64,000 bases of DNA from Stictocephala bisonia (taxonomy: Eukaryota; Arthropoda; Insecta; Hemiptera; Membracidae), in the NCBI GenBank assembly GCA_035578905.1, contig JAQJVL010000177.1, positions 768,615-832,614 on the forward strand, in the 5' to 3' direction. This document shows, one piece after another, positions 22,352-34,444 of the stretch. The notes beneath the pieces are model-generated. The model saw only the letters and a list, made by a program, of their open reading frames with translations. It had not been told where the DNA came from and ran no database searches. A program made the translations under genes and the position numbers. Each line of letters starts with the position of its first letter. The stretch's first letter is position 1.

Positions 22352-22430
22352 AGATAGATAAATAGATAAATAAAAAGATAGATGTATAGAAAAATAAACT
22401 AAAATAGATAAATAAAAAAAATCAAACAAT
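22352..22430. repeat. GATA/AATA-rich degenerate microsatellite
   Basis: Irregular GATAGATAAATA repeats at the 5' boundary of the second LINE. It may have existed at the target or been added at the truncated junction. Confidence 0.7.
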
Positions 22431-22610
22431 AACTATTAAAACCTTGGTAAATAGGCACCGTAACTTTTTTTGGATATTATAAAATTAAAAAATAACATGT
22501 TAGTTATACTATATTAGAAATCAATATTCAATTATTCATTTAGCATTACCATCGCTAATACAATAAAGAGTCTTGAGCACTTGTAAGTTATTAAAAAACT
22601 TGAAAGTTTT

Positions 22611-23265
22611 CTAAGCAGGACAGTTATTGGTATACTGTATTTGTTCATTTGTATAAGAACTCGTGTCCTGCACACAGACCGATAGTCTAAGCAGGACAGT
22701 TATTGGTATACTGTATTTGTTCATTTGTATAAGAACTCGTGTCCTGCACACAGACCGATAGTCTAAGCAGGACAGTTATTGGTATACTGTATTTGTTCAT
22801 TTGTATAAGAACTCGTGTCCTGCACACAGACCGATAGTCTAAGCAGGACAGTTATTGGTATACTGTATTTGTTCATTTGTATAAGAACTCGTGTCCTGCA
22901 CACAGACCGATAGTCTAAGCAGGACAGTTATTGGTATACTGTACTTGTTCATTTATATAAGAACTCGTGTCCTGCACACAGACCGATAGTCTAAGCAGAA
23001 CAGTTATTGGTATACTGTATTTGTTCATTTGTTTAAGAACTCGTGTCCTGCACACAGACTGATAGTCTAAGCAGGACAGTTATTGGTATACTGTACTTGT
23101 TCATTTGTATAAGAACTCGTGTCCTGCACACAGACCGATAGTCTAAGCAGGACAGTTATTGGTATACTGTACTTGTTCATTTGTATAAGAACTCGTGTCC
23201 TGCACACAGACCGATAGTCTAAGCAGGACAGTTATTGGTATACTGTACTTGTTCATTTATATAAG
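22611..23265. repeat. tandem array, 76-bp unit, about 8.6 copies
   Basis: Unit starts CTAAGCAGGACAG at 22611, 22687, 22763, 22839, 22915, 22991, 23067, 23143 and 23219, an exact 76-bp period. Units are nearly identical (only a few substitutions), so the array was homogenised or expanded recently. Each unit contains GCAGGACA and, about 50 bases on, its complement TGTCCTGC, so every unit can form an 8-bp stem. Confidence 0.97.
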
Positions 23266-23404
23266 TAGCATATATTTTTTGGATACATTTTTGTAATCGT
23301 AATCGAATCAATCATTCAATCCCAATTCAATTAAACTGAGGTTCACATAAACCAACTATAACTAGATAGACTAATAACGTTCCTAAAATTTACCGGCAAA
23401 AAAT

Positions 23405-23640
23405 TCTTGCTGGCCGTACGTGTATGGGGGGAAGGTGGGTCAATACTACCGTACGTGTATGGGTGGGTGGGTCAATACCACCTTACGTGTATGTGGGGAA
23501 GGTGGGTCAATACTACCGTACGTGTATGGGTGGGTGGGTCAATACCACCTTACGTGTATGGAGGAAGGTGGGTCAACACTACCGTACGTGTATGGGTGGG
23601 TGGGTCAATACCACCATACTTGTATGGTCCGTTTCCATGG
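23405..23640. repeat. GC-rich minisatellite (TACGTGTATGGG units)
   Basis: Units of about 33-36 bp carry 'tacgtgtatgggtgggtggg' and 'tcaatac.acc', alternating in two versions to give a ~67-bp higher-order period. The repeat is open in all three forward frames, which produces overlapping proline/glycine/tyrosine-rich frames that should not be taken as genes. Degenerate relatives lie at 41745-41945. Confidence 0.9.
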
Positions 23641-23904
23641 TTTCCCATCTAAGTCGGTTAGATTTATTTAACCCTCTTGTATGATACAGAACTTGTATGA
23701 TACAGGTATGTAGTACACTGTACTTGTATGATACAGAAGATGTATGTAGTAACATGTACGAGGTAACATGGTCTTTGTTACTTTTTAAAATAATTTATGA
23801 ACAATGTTTTGGTTTATTAATTACCATCCAATTTTCCTTAGGATAAATTAATACATAAAACTACTTGGTTATGTATATGAAGTATACATTCAAAATCCAA
23901 GTGT

Positions 23905-24030
23905 TTCTACCCCCTTAGGAATAAAATTTCAAGAAATTCTTTCTTAGTGGGCCCTTTATGTAAGCTAACTTCACTCCAAATTTCCTCAAAAGCTTTACTG
24001 ATTACGGAGATTTCGTGAGTTCATTGTTTT
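23905..24030 (+). repeat. dispersed repeat family 4, copy 2
   Basis: Same order of words as 8530-8665: 'aaatttcaagaaattctttc', 'ttagtggg', 'ctccaaatttcctcaaaa', 'ggagatttcgtgag'. Confidence 0.5.
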
Positions 24031-24485
24031 TTGTATAATTTATTTATCAAGATAATTAGAAGAGAATAAAAAAACCATTATTTCATTAATGTGATTATTT
24101 AAATAATCAGCCACATGATTTGTTCACCATTGTTTGAAAATAAATTTAATTTAATTATTTTGTCAAAATCTTAACAATCAATGCGCAGTATATTATACAG
24201 GGCGTCTCTGACCTCTCTGATAGCTCTCTTAGTTATTGTTTCTGGATCATTTAGGATCACAATATCACATACTTAAAGTGTCCGAAACACCTCGGTTATC
24301 CTTGCAAATACCTTTTTTTTCTTTTTTTTTACTATTAAATTTATATCTCAAAAACAAAAATTACTTAAGCTAAAGTTTTGTATAGTTCTTTACAACATAA
24401 CAATCCATTTTGAGAAAAAATTATGCGTTTTCCTGTACTAAATATTCAAAATGGCGGCCATTTTGAATCCTAAATAACTCATAAA

Positions 24486-24834
24486 CCAACAATTATAATA
24501 AAAATTACACAGGATACTATTTTTTAGGAAATTAAATTAAAAATCCAATGATATAAGTAATATATATGTAAGTCAGATGTTTACATAAAATTTATTGTTG
24601 TACTAGTCAGCTGATTCAAGACTATCACAAATCACTTTATTATCAGCTGTTACATGTGTGTTATACATTGTACTGACATATTGCATTGTAGGCCTACATA
24701 CTGTCACATACATTTTCTTTTCTTTGATATTTTTCATCCGATTTTTTAAAAGTTACATCTTTGGATTTGTAATTGAATTTCCTAAAAAATATTATACTGT
24801 GTAATTTTTTATATAATTATTGGTAGAAATAATA
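24486..24834. repeat. inverted repeat pair, ~77-bp arms, ~195-bp spacer
   Basis: 24486-24562 and the complement of 24757-24834 share 'aaaattacaca', 'tattttttaggaaatt' and 'aaatccaa' in order, with about 80% agreement by eye. The left side is preceded by 'aaatggcggccattttgaat', a word often seen at the ends of insect repeats. Probably two copies of one element in opposite orientation, or the arms of a foldback element. Confidence 0.65.
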
Positions 24835-25392
24835 ATAATATAACCTATGAAACACGTACACAATTTATATTATTAATTTACATAATATTATAATTACGAG
24901 TATGTAATAATATAAGTAATACACACTAAACAAATACGATCATATTTAATATAGACGTAAACCCAGGAAAATGACCTACATGTATGATCATTTACATCCA
25001 TTAAAAAAGTATATCTATCTATAAACAATGTGGCAAAAAAATAATATTTCCTGGCATAGAGGTTCATTTGAGTAGCATTTCTACCAAAACTAGCATTATA
25101 AATCAGTTGGCGAGAAGCAATTCCTCAATTAAGAGAAGAAGAAAAGCAATAAACCCTTATGAGGAGACTATTGTGGCTGATTTTCTAATAAAGGGAAGCA
25201 CTTATTAGCACAATACAAGTGGCAATATCTGACTGTGGGCAGAGCCGCAGAGATCGAAGCACGGTTGGCCAAATAATTGGAGGAGTGAGAGACTGCGAGT
25301 GCATGGAGCAATAAATAAATACATAGAGTACCTTGAATATCTATAGTTGGGCGTCACGACAGTAACCATCACAATACGTGTTGGTACATATA

Positions 25393-25804
<412 letters not shown>

Positions 25805-28380
25805 AATTATAATACAACCAATATTGTAAACATTAAATAGAAAATGCAAGTACTGTTTTGAAAACTTTTCCTCATTAAAAACGAATTTATGATCCATGTT
25901 TAGGGATTTTAAAACCACTGCTCTAGCGATTTATAGTGTAGTACTACAGTACTGAAAGCTGGTTACTCCATGACGTTAACTACTAAATTAGATGTATATA
26001 AAATTGAAATAATTTTCATGTTTTTCAATCCTTTTATTATTTATTTATTTAATAATAAATAATTAATAAATAATAAATAAATAAAGGTCTCTGGTTTTAC
26101 TTATGTTGACACTTCAATGGGTGGACGATGGAACTGACAAATGAACTATGGAGAAATGTTAGTTTCATTTATTTTAATATACTGTACTAAACCATAGAAC
26201 AAACATAATTAAAGAGGAGTAAAAGATTACGACACGTTACAAGTCAAGGCACGTTATTATAGAAAAAAATAAATAAATAAAAAAAAGTCGGATTCGTAAA
26301 ATACTCCTATTTTACAAACTAAGCTTTAAGATTAAATGTTTAGTAGAAACATTGTAGACTCATAACTTTATATTTATACATTATCTGAGGAAAAGAGCAT
26401 ATATTTTTTCAACTTAACATGAAGTTATGCGACGCAATTTTAACTTTAAAAGTTAATCAACAAAAATAAAACTGATATTGGCCACACTTACACCATAATT
26501 ATTAGTTATTATTACTAACATAATTTCAACTATAGTTTTATAATATTTAAGACAAAAAATGAATTTCTTTATTGATTTATATGTACATTATTTCAGACCA
26601 CAACTAACCACACAAAATATTAGAACAAAACACACAGTTAAAAACATGTCATTATTATTAAAAATTACAAAATAATAAATTTTTCACTACACTACTATGA
26701 GTTCAGCTGTTTTCGTTACGTGTTTACAGCCTGCGAAACATTATATTTTCAACAGTTGTATATTGTTTACTACCGAAAGTAACATTGTTTACAACCGAAA
26801 ATTTTCCACAGTCAACAACACCTGTTTTTATTCCGTAGTGTAGTGAAAAGTATCGTTCAAAACTCGAGTGAAAGTGTTTTGTATGTTCTCGACCATTTGA
26901 AGTGCTCGACAAGTCTCGCACTTCAAACATCTGGTCTCGAATATGCAAAACCCCACTTTCCACTCTTGTTATGAAATATACTATTATTAGGAATGAACCT
27001 TGAAAACCTTACAAACGCATACAACTACAGTGACATGCACAGGAATTAAATAACAGAATCGCTAACAAAATATGTACAAAACAATTTTTATTTTATTTAA
27101 ATAACAGCTGTTGTACATAGTACATACAAAAAACGCCTTGACAACAAGACAAATATAACTAACATTACAACAAAATGCATTAAATACATTAACTATTAAA
27201 AATATATACAAAATAATTATTGCTAAAATAACAAAAACAATATTTATAGCACCTGTAAAACGAACTAGTGTAAAAATATCGGTTATCAAAAACACAGGAA
27301 ATAATACATAATGTTCTACATACGTGTTTTACATCAATATACATTATTTAATAACAAAAACCTACAAGTGACAGCATGTATAATATTATCAATATATATT
27401 ACAGTGTTAGAAACTTAGGAGAAACTCCTGAACTTGTTTAGAACTGAGAGTATAAAAGGCACTTGTGTTTATTAAAACATCATAAGCAATATGCCCCCAA
27501 ATACTGTAAAAAATCTTATACTATTCACCAGCCTTATGTTTGAATGATTATCACGTGTACAATGTGATGTGTCAAGTACGATACAGTGAATGTCTCGTGT
27601 AATTTCTTGGGTTCAGAGTACATGAACTAATTTCATTTTATACACTGAAACAACAAAGAAATCTTTATTTCTCATCATTGCGCACCGTTCAAGTTGTATA
27701 GAAACAGATTGGAGACGTATAGTGGAATGTAACTGTTCAAGTATGTTTCATACTCAAAAAAGATGTAAATCACTGCATCAATTCCATCAGAATATTGTTT
27801 ACTATCGTCACTTTCAGGAAAGGTGGTATCAAGATTCAAATATTCAAAAAGGTGCTCAAATATTCAACTATTAGATGGCTGCTATTCCAATAAAAAAAAT
27901 TAACTACTGGGTTCTAAGATAGGGCGGCACTTGAAATCCTAAATCAAATAAATATGGTAAGCATCAGAGGAAGTGAAGGTAACGTTTGAACATTTAGAAT
28001 CTATTGTCTTTAAATTTACCCTGTAAATCTCATAAAAAATGTAATGTTTTAATGTCGTCATTAATTTACTTTGTTTCAAATTTTAACGTTAAAATTAAAT
28101 TAAATATTGCTTCCTGCCTTTAATATATAATAGTATTCATCCGTTGCATCGATAGCTAAAAAATTTTTCATTTAATTTCAGATAACATATTGAAAGAAAA
28201 TATAAGGAATAAAAATTATTTTAAAGAAAATATAGCATCTTTTAATGCTGTTTTCAAACATCACTAACCAAAAATCAGAATCCAAATAATACTAACAGAT
28301 AGTACAACTTTTAAAGCAACGCTAAAACAAATTCTGTTTGTGCTAACAAATTATGTACATCAGATCAAACTGTTATTTTG
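25805..28380. other. unassigned intergenic DNA
   Basis: AT-rich with short AT microsatellites (26035-26095). Open frames at 26724-26963 and 27062-27295 have no recognised domain. The 3' end of the FANCE-like gene, with a possible ATTAAA signal at 28241-28246 on the minus strand, falls at the right edge. Confidence 0.35.
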
Positions 28381-28387
28381 CTAAATG

Positions 28388-29449
28388 TCAATCTTTAACT
28401 TCCTCTAAAATCTTAAGAGTTTTAAACTTCAAAGGGCCTTTATAGTTGGTTGCGATCAGTTTTAATTGCAAGGCCAAATCAACATCATTCGCACAAAGTT
28501 TCTTTGCAACAGCCACTAACAACGCACCAAAATCTCTATTCAGTGCATAGACTGTGCCTGATGAAGACATCAGTTGTATAAGCTGATATACTTCATCAGA
28601 GGAAGGTTTCGCATGTTCTACGATCACAGCTAACGAAGGAATCTGCCATTTTTGAAGTTCTCGTAAATCTGTCAGAAGTTCCCTAAGCAGTAATGACCAA
28701 TGTTTTTCAGTCATAGATGACATTAACTCTTCCAAAGTAAGAATGTCCCTAGCTAAAGGGGAGTCTTGAATTTGTAGCAATGGAACCACTAAATGGAGAC
28801 AACCTGTTTCACCTTCTGCTATCAAAATTGCTGATAGCTGCTCGATTTTGCTTGGAGGACTTTTGCTAAGCCAAGGTTTAATGATGATTTCACATACCTT
28901 CTTGCACATTTGGCGGCTTGAAGTAAATGGAACGCAAAAGCAAAGTCTACTGGCATCTGAATTTAATTGTGACCAAGCATTAATCATTACAGTTGTTAAA
29001 TTATTTTCCTTTACTTTACTCAGATCCTGTTTAAAGCCATTCATCTCTTCTTGGACAGTAATCAAACCATGCTTTAGCTTTGGGGCTACTTGATTACACA
29101 AATCAACCAAACTAAGAGTCAACTCCTCTGTAGAGCTATCATCACCATCATCGTTTTCCAATGGTTCGTTTTCTTCTATCCCCAAAAGTGACGAACATTC
29201 CATAGGAATATCTGCAATTTCTCTATGATCAGGTGCACTATCAGACAATTCAGTTTCTAAGGACTTTTCTTCTTTTTGAAGAACTGAAAACAATTTGGAC
29301 CAGTGCTCATAATTCTTGTCGTCAACGTGTAACTTCGGAAGTGATGCTATCTTACAGTCAATTTCGTCATTTGAAATTGAAAATTTCCATTGACCCCAAG
29401 TTGATGCTTTATCCTTCATTAATTCCTCTTCAGATAATATTTCTTCCAT
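28388..29449 (-). CDS. FANCE-like protein (Fanconi anaemia core complex), single exon
   Basis: 353 residues from an ATG in good context (A at -3, G at +4) to TGA-side end with no intron. The N-terminal ~90 residues are polar. An acidic, probably disordered stretch follows at about 90-110 (EENEPLENDDGDDSSTEEL). From about 110 to the end the protein is made of amphipathic leucine-rich helices (LLLRELLTDLRELQKW, FGALLVAVAKKL, LKFKTLKILEEVKD). The last ~50 residues align by eye with the C-terminal helices of FANCE, the subunit that links the Fanconi core complex to FANCD2 in DNA crosslink repair. Vertebrate FANCE is longer (about 530 residues). The assignment rests on helix pattern and a short end match, so another helical-repeat protein is possible. 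That it is a real gene is much more certain than its name. A minus-strand ATTAAA at 28241-28246 could be the poly(A) signal. Confidence 0.6.
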   Translation of the reverse strand: MEEILSEEELMKDKASTWGQWKFSISNDEIDCKIASLPKLHVDDKNYEHWSKLFSVLQKEEKSLETELSDSAPDHREIADIPMECSSLLGIEENEPLENDDGDDSSTEELTLSLVDLCNQVAPKLKHGLITVQEEMNGFKQDLSKVKENNLTTVMINAWSQLNSDASRLCFCVPFTSSRQMCKKVCEIIIKPWLSKSPPSKIEQLSAILIAEGETGCLHLVVPLLQIQDSPLARDILTLEELMSSMTEKHWSLLLRELLTDLRELQKWQIPSLAVIVEHAKPSSDEVYQLIQLMSSSGTVYALNRDFGALLVAVAKKLCANDVDLALQLKLIATNYKGPLKFKTLKILEEVKD

Positions 29450-29634
29450 AGTGAGCCTTTACGGTAGACCAAAGCTGATGTACTATAAAACTATCCTAAG
29501 ACTATAAACTAAAGTTCGTAGGACCTAAATTAAAACACAACAAACTTGTATTAAAAAATAAAACTATTTCAAAGTCCTTAAAAATAACTTCAATAATATG
29601 AAAGTATAGTTCTTATTAACATAATACTGCACTA

Positions 29635-29732
29635 TCAAAACGAATCCAAATCGTGGACGTAATCTTGTAGTGATAACTCGATGTCGAACAACCGAAGATT
29701 CGTTTCATGTGAGCACCAGCTCCATTCCATGC
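29635..29732 (-). other. possible 5'-UTR exon start with upstream ORF
   Basis: On the minus strand a good acceptor (GTTTTGTTTTAG, AG at 29734-29733) is followed at once by an ATG. The 31-codon frame MEWSWCSHETNL… ends at TGA 29637-29635. It lies 186 bases upstream of the FANCE-like ATG on the same strand, so it could be the start of the main exon carrying an upstream ORF. It could also be the last coding exon of another gene. No matching upstream exon was found with confidence. Confidence 0.3.
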
Positions 29733-29837
29733 CTAAAACAAAACAAAACAACTATCGTGATTTAAAAATAAATGCAAACCGTTACATCTAAATTCCTTTT
29801 TGAAGTTGCAAAATTTAAAAATAGATACGGTGCAAAA

Positions 29838-30605
29838 ACTATGCAGCTATGTACAAGTACATGTCACTATACCAAACAATTAGACATATTTTACTTCTTT
29901 TTCGCATAGCTAGGTGATGGCCCATGAAGGAAGTCTTAAAAGTTTTTAATGTAAGCCTCGAGTTATATCTCATTTTAAAGGTCTTTGTTTGTAAAACACA
30001 AGAGTGCAAACCTGAGGTCAAAAGGATGATCCATTTACAAAATACAGCGATTTAAAAATGTAATATCATATTACTAATTCTTCTCAGTTACACGTCTATT
30101 TATTTAACAGTGCCTGGTCTCTGTTGCTGATTGTAACAATCGTAACAAACGACTGCGTTAGAAAAATAGCTATGCTATTTAATTAAGATAAAAATAAGAT
30201 AAATGTATTAAAGCACTTGACAGTAGGTTTATCTAAAATAGTTTATGAATATTATTATAATAATTTGTTACTTTTTTGTGAAATTTAATTTCTCATATTC
30301 AGTTAGATAAATTATAGCTCTACGCAGCAATGGATAATCTTACCTTTGTCTTATACAGTGTTAGTTATATTACATTAATTTCTTTGAGAGGCTATATTTT
30401 CTGACTGGATCGTCCTTTTGACCTTATTTGCACTTTTATATTTTACAAACAAATGCCTTTAAAATGAGGTATAACTTGACGTAGGCTTACGTTTAAACAT
30501 TTTAAGACTTCCTACATGGGCCCATCACCTGGCTACGCGAAAAACAAGTAAAATATGTCTAAATGTTTGGTATAGGAACATGTACATAACTGCAAAGTTT
30601 CATTA
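29838..30605. repeat. inverted repeat pair, ~195-bp arms
   Basis: Arms are 29838-30035 and the complement of 30405-30605. Shared blocks include 'ataccaaaca.ttagacat', 'attttactt.tttttcgc', 'aggtgatgg', 'ggaagtcttaaaa', 'cattttaaagg' and 'aggtcaaaagga.gatcca'. Agreement is roughly 80% by eye, with about 370 bp between the arms. No terminal duplication was seen. They are either two opposed copies of one dispersed repeat or a foldback element. Confidence 0.8.
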
Positions 30606-30700
30606 CATTTCTTCCAATGGTTTTGAAATTAATCAATATATATATATCCGACTTTTCACTGAATGGTGTTTTTCCTTAAAACACGAAGCATTGGAAATCT

Positions 30701-30774
30701 CCAAATATTGTCTACCAATCATGAACAATCCAATGCTCCAAATATTGTCTACCAATCATGATCAATCCAATGCT
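30701..30774. repeat. 37-bp tandem duplication
   Basis: Two direct copies of a unit starting CCAAATATTGTCTACCAATC at 30701 and 30738, differing by one base. Recent local duplication. Confidence 0.9.
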
Positions 30775-30779
30775 CACAA

Positions 30780-31466
30780 ATAACTTTCAAACAACAATTG
30801 AAAGAAGACATTTTTAGTAATTTCTTGTATTTTGTTGCAGTGTGTGATTTAACTTTTTAGAGGGGTGGGGGCTTTCGGTTCAAGAAATCGTTAAAATCGT
30901 GGCTTTCCTTTTCAAAACTTCTGTCCTTACTAATTATTTTACGATAACACTATAGGGTCATTTGATGGATTATTAACTGTTCTAGTGGACTATGAGTAAT
31001 TTTTTTTTAATTGAGTATTTTTATATATAGACTTTTACAGTTGTGTATGTGAAACTTCACAACTGACATTCTTGACGATTTTTAACTCATAGTATCAACT
31101 TATAATCTACTAGATTAGACATTTAATAATCACAAATTGTTAAATATAACTCATAATAATAATAATATAAAAGAACCGTGCAGTTGAAATAGAAATTCAT
31201 GTTTTAACCCACTGACGGTAAGCGTACGTCTACTTTAGCGCTGTCAACTTTCCAGTGACGGCTTGGCAATTTGAGAAACTACTGCCTTAAAATGTTTGAT
31301 GACAAAATTTTCATCATTTATACCTGGAGTTTATCATCGTGTATCCACCTCTCTCCTTATGAACAAAAGTCAATTTGTATATGCTTTTTTCAAGAATTTT
31401 GTTCACATTTTCGTCAAAATGAAATGAATTTATTTACTTATTGTGTATGGCCACGAAGCACTTACT

Positions 31467-31515
<49 letters not shown>

Positions 31516-32380
31516 ATACGGAAAGTTTGAAATGTACATTGAACGTTTTGAAAGCATTTAATCTACAATCCATCCTTACGAAGTAAATCAATGCAAAATG
31601 AGATAAATAAAAAAAACTGTACCAGACCAATGTATTAAAACATGCACAATGAATTATTTAAGGGTATTCATCCAGCCGCCCGGTTGAGCGTTCCAAAGAA
31701 TTTAGTTCTAGATTTCACACAACTGAAGCTAGGAGAAGCAAAGACCCATCAGTAACACACGTACAACAGGTTTCACTCTTCTCTCTCTCTCCCTCACTGT
31801 TCCCCGCCACGTAAATTGTACAAACCCACATAACTTCCTCATTTATTGTAAACTCCAGCAATGAAGATGATAGAGTTCATCTAAAAATTTGAACAAGTGT
31901 CATTTATAGACAAAAATTTGATTTTTTTCATAAGTTTTACTCTGCACCAAGATTGGTTAGTACCTTTTGACTAACGTATACACAAAAGTTTAATGAAATA
32001 TATCGCAAGATCTCTTAACGATTTATGTACTAAGTAATTATTAAATTAATTTCTTTAGGTAGCCTAACTTGAAACTTGAACAGCCTGGAATTGACTTATT
32101 CTTTGAAATGGTTACTAGACCAATGACTAAGGCAGATTTGTTTTTTTCACCGTAATGTATATTATACTCAACCAGATAACAAATCTTCATACAAAATGTT
32201 TCCTTCGAAACTTCATTACTTATAAGAAGACTAATACTTTTTCAAACAAATTTCAAACATAAATTTGTATCGAACACCCTTATAAACAAACCCGCCTACA
32301 CAACCCTAACAATAATCGCGATACGTTTACAACCACCGCAAATCTTCTTACCGTTCAGGCGCTGCCATCACCTTCTACCC
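30780..32380. other. unassigned intergenic DNA
   Basis: No coding signal. At 31207 a word TTAACCCACTGACGGTAAGC followed by GTACGTC resembles a piggyBac-type end next to TTAA, but no partner end was found nearby. A 44-T run lies at 31471-31514. Confidence 0.35.
31471..31514. repeat. poly(T) run, 44 bases
   Basis: Longest homopolymer in the window. Length is probably unreliable in any assembly. Confidence 0.9.
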
Positions 32381-32690
32381 GTGTGTTATGGTTTACGAGA
32401 CGACGGCGCGGGGAGGGGGTTGGTTTACAGACCCAGTGGGGAGGAGAAGGTCAGTTTTCAATTTGGCCAGTTGCTAGCGTAACCGCCATAACTCTTGTTG
32501 CCAGCAATAATAGCAGGCAGCCGAGCCATATTGCGGTCAGGTACTCAGGCCGGGCTTCGCTGCTTATTACCAGCTGTTCTACGACGCCTCAATGCCTTGT
32601 TACCTCGCACTCCGGTTGTCAACCACTGACCAACATGGAATCGACTCTGCGTTTTATTGCCACTCGTTCCTCGCTCTAATTCATGCGCCA
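32380..32690. other. GC-richer island of unknown role
   Basis: Clearly GC-richer than the flanks, non-repetitive in the window, with CG dinucleotides ('gacgacggcgcggggagggg'). A 98-codon open frame on the plus strand shows no domain. Possible promoter or regulatory island. There is no convincing splice donor or core promoter motif. Confidence 0.3.
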
Positions 32691-32929
32691 GCTTTAATTA
32701 TATATTTCTTAAACGTTTAAAGTGATATTTCACTTCCTGTTATCAAAAACAACCATTTAAAATAAAATGTTAAACTTTTTAAATCAATTAAATGTGAGCT
32801 TATAACAAATTTCATTAAACGTGAAACAGTGAACAAACGAGTTATTATTTACTTTTTGTGGTCGTCAACAAATAAGCTAATATTGATTAGGAAAGAGTTA
32901 ATATGGAGTTGTTATTCATTCATTCAATA

Positions 32930-33325
32930 GCGAGACGCCGATCGTTAAAGATATGGGCGAATATGAGGAGCGATTGAGTGTAGTTGAACGAGTGAAGTCA
33001 CTGTTACTAAGGTCAACTGTTCCTTATAAGGAGCTATTTATTAATAGCACAATATTCACAGTTTTTACGTGGAATCCGAACCACGTAGTGTTGGTTTGAT
33101 TTTCAGCTAACTGACAAGTCTGACATTAATTTCTCTTTCCTACTCAACATCTGAACCTTGACTACCACCCAACAAGGACAGAGTTCTGTAGTAGTGTGCA
33201 CGTCGATAGCAACCATTGAGCGGACGCTGTGTCAGTGTTATGAGTGCCAAGCATAGAACATATTGTTAATAATATCCACAACACTTTATCCTAAGTAACT
33301 GGGTTACAGCACTGCGCCACTAGTG
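32930..33325 (-). mobile_element. SINE family 1 copy
   Basis: Reverse orientation. The head 'gtggcgcagtgctgtaa' lies at the right end near 33315, and the tail block 'catattcgcccatatc' plus 'acgatcggcgtctc' lies at the left end. Nearly full length, moderately diverged. Confidence 0.75.
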
Positions 33326-34435
33326 CTTACATTTGTGATGAATAATTGAGGACTATTTTTAGAAAGTGTGATTAATAATAATTCCATCAATAAATGAATA
33401 GTTGGAGGAAGGTTTCAGTTAAACTATTCAACAAGTTACTAATTATAAACTCCTAAAAAAAAAAGAAAAAAATATATATGTATCTGGATGATTCACTTAA
33501 GATTCATAGCAACAATACAAAATTTATTAACTAAACTACAAGGTATTTTATGACAGTTTGTTTGGTGGATGGGAAAGGTATATTGGTTTTGTATTTATAA
33601 AATGTTATGTATATATAATATATATAAATTTTTCTTAGGAGATGCTGATCTACTTCTCAACCTTTTAGTTTGTTAGAAGAAGCCTAATATTAATGAAGTG
33701 GCTTTCTTAATATAATTCTAACTCAATCTAAACTTTATTAATATTAAGTAAGTACATTTGGACAATACATTTTAATGCATCACTTTAGGACCGAAGATTA
33801 ATTTTTCGTAAAAACACAGTTTTCTTACAACACTACAATGCAGTTCTGAACATTTTGTATAAATCAAAGCAATTAAGATCTCAAATAAATCTTTACCCTG
33901 ACTAAAACATTTTATTTATATACCACTTCCATAATTTATCTATTATTTTTTTAATTAGAAATATATGGTAAAGGTTATTAAGATTCATACATTGTAATAA
34001 GATATTGTACGCCCTTCACTAAAGGATCTTTATGTAGCCTTTACATACTGTACTAAAATAACCTAAGTTTAAAACAATATTTGTTGAGATTCAAAATGGG
34101 ATTGAAGCAAAAGACAACACACGTCTAAGAAAGTGAAGCCACGTTTAAAAGAGAAAATCACCCCATCAACAAAATCTGCTCATTACGAAACGAATTTCAG
34201 TCAACCAGGCTGCCCAAAATTTATGGGCAACCCAAAAAAAGTAAAAAAATATTTACTCACCTTTTGTGATTTAATTTAATTTAATCAAGTTTTGAAAACC
34301 ATACACTTGAAAGTTTTATGATGTTAATGTAATAATACAGATAGGGTATCAATAAATTTACCTGAGAAGGCAAATTCACTAACAAAACAAACAGAACACA
34401 GCACGAATGTTCAGCGCCACTAACTGGTTAATTGG
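33326..34435. other. unassigned intergenic DNA
   Basis: AT-rich. No gene, array or recognisable element seen. Confidence 0.35.
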
Positions 34436-34444
34436 TTAATACCA

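Noticed and set aside
23407..23684. Three overlapping Gly/Tyr/Val-rich frames
   Set aside because: They are translations of the minisatellite in all three frames, not proteins.
26724..26963. 79-codon minus-strand frame (…SSFERYFSLHYG…)
   Set aside because: Somewhat protein-like, and small stems such as TGAAGTGC/GCACTTCA lie inside, but I cannot link it to a family and it may be part of a repeat.
30341..30352. Splice donor AAAG/GTAAGATT on the minus strand upstream of the FANCE-like gene
   Set aside because: All three frames of the preceding sequence contain stops, and the site lies in a repeat-rich stretch. At best a non-coding exon end.
31207..31260. piggyBac-type end (TTAACCCACTGACGG…ACGTC)
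   Set aside because: Only one end seen. No matching inverted end with TTAA was found nearby.
32383..32679. 98-codon frame in a GC-rich patch
   Set aside because: Open frame explained by low stop-codon density in GC-rich DNA. No domain.
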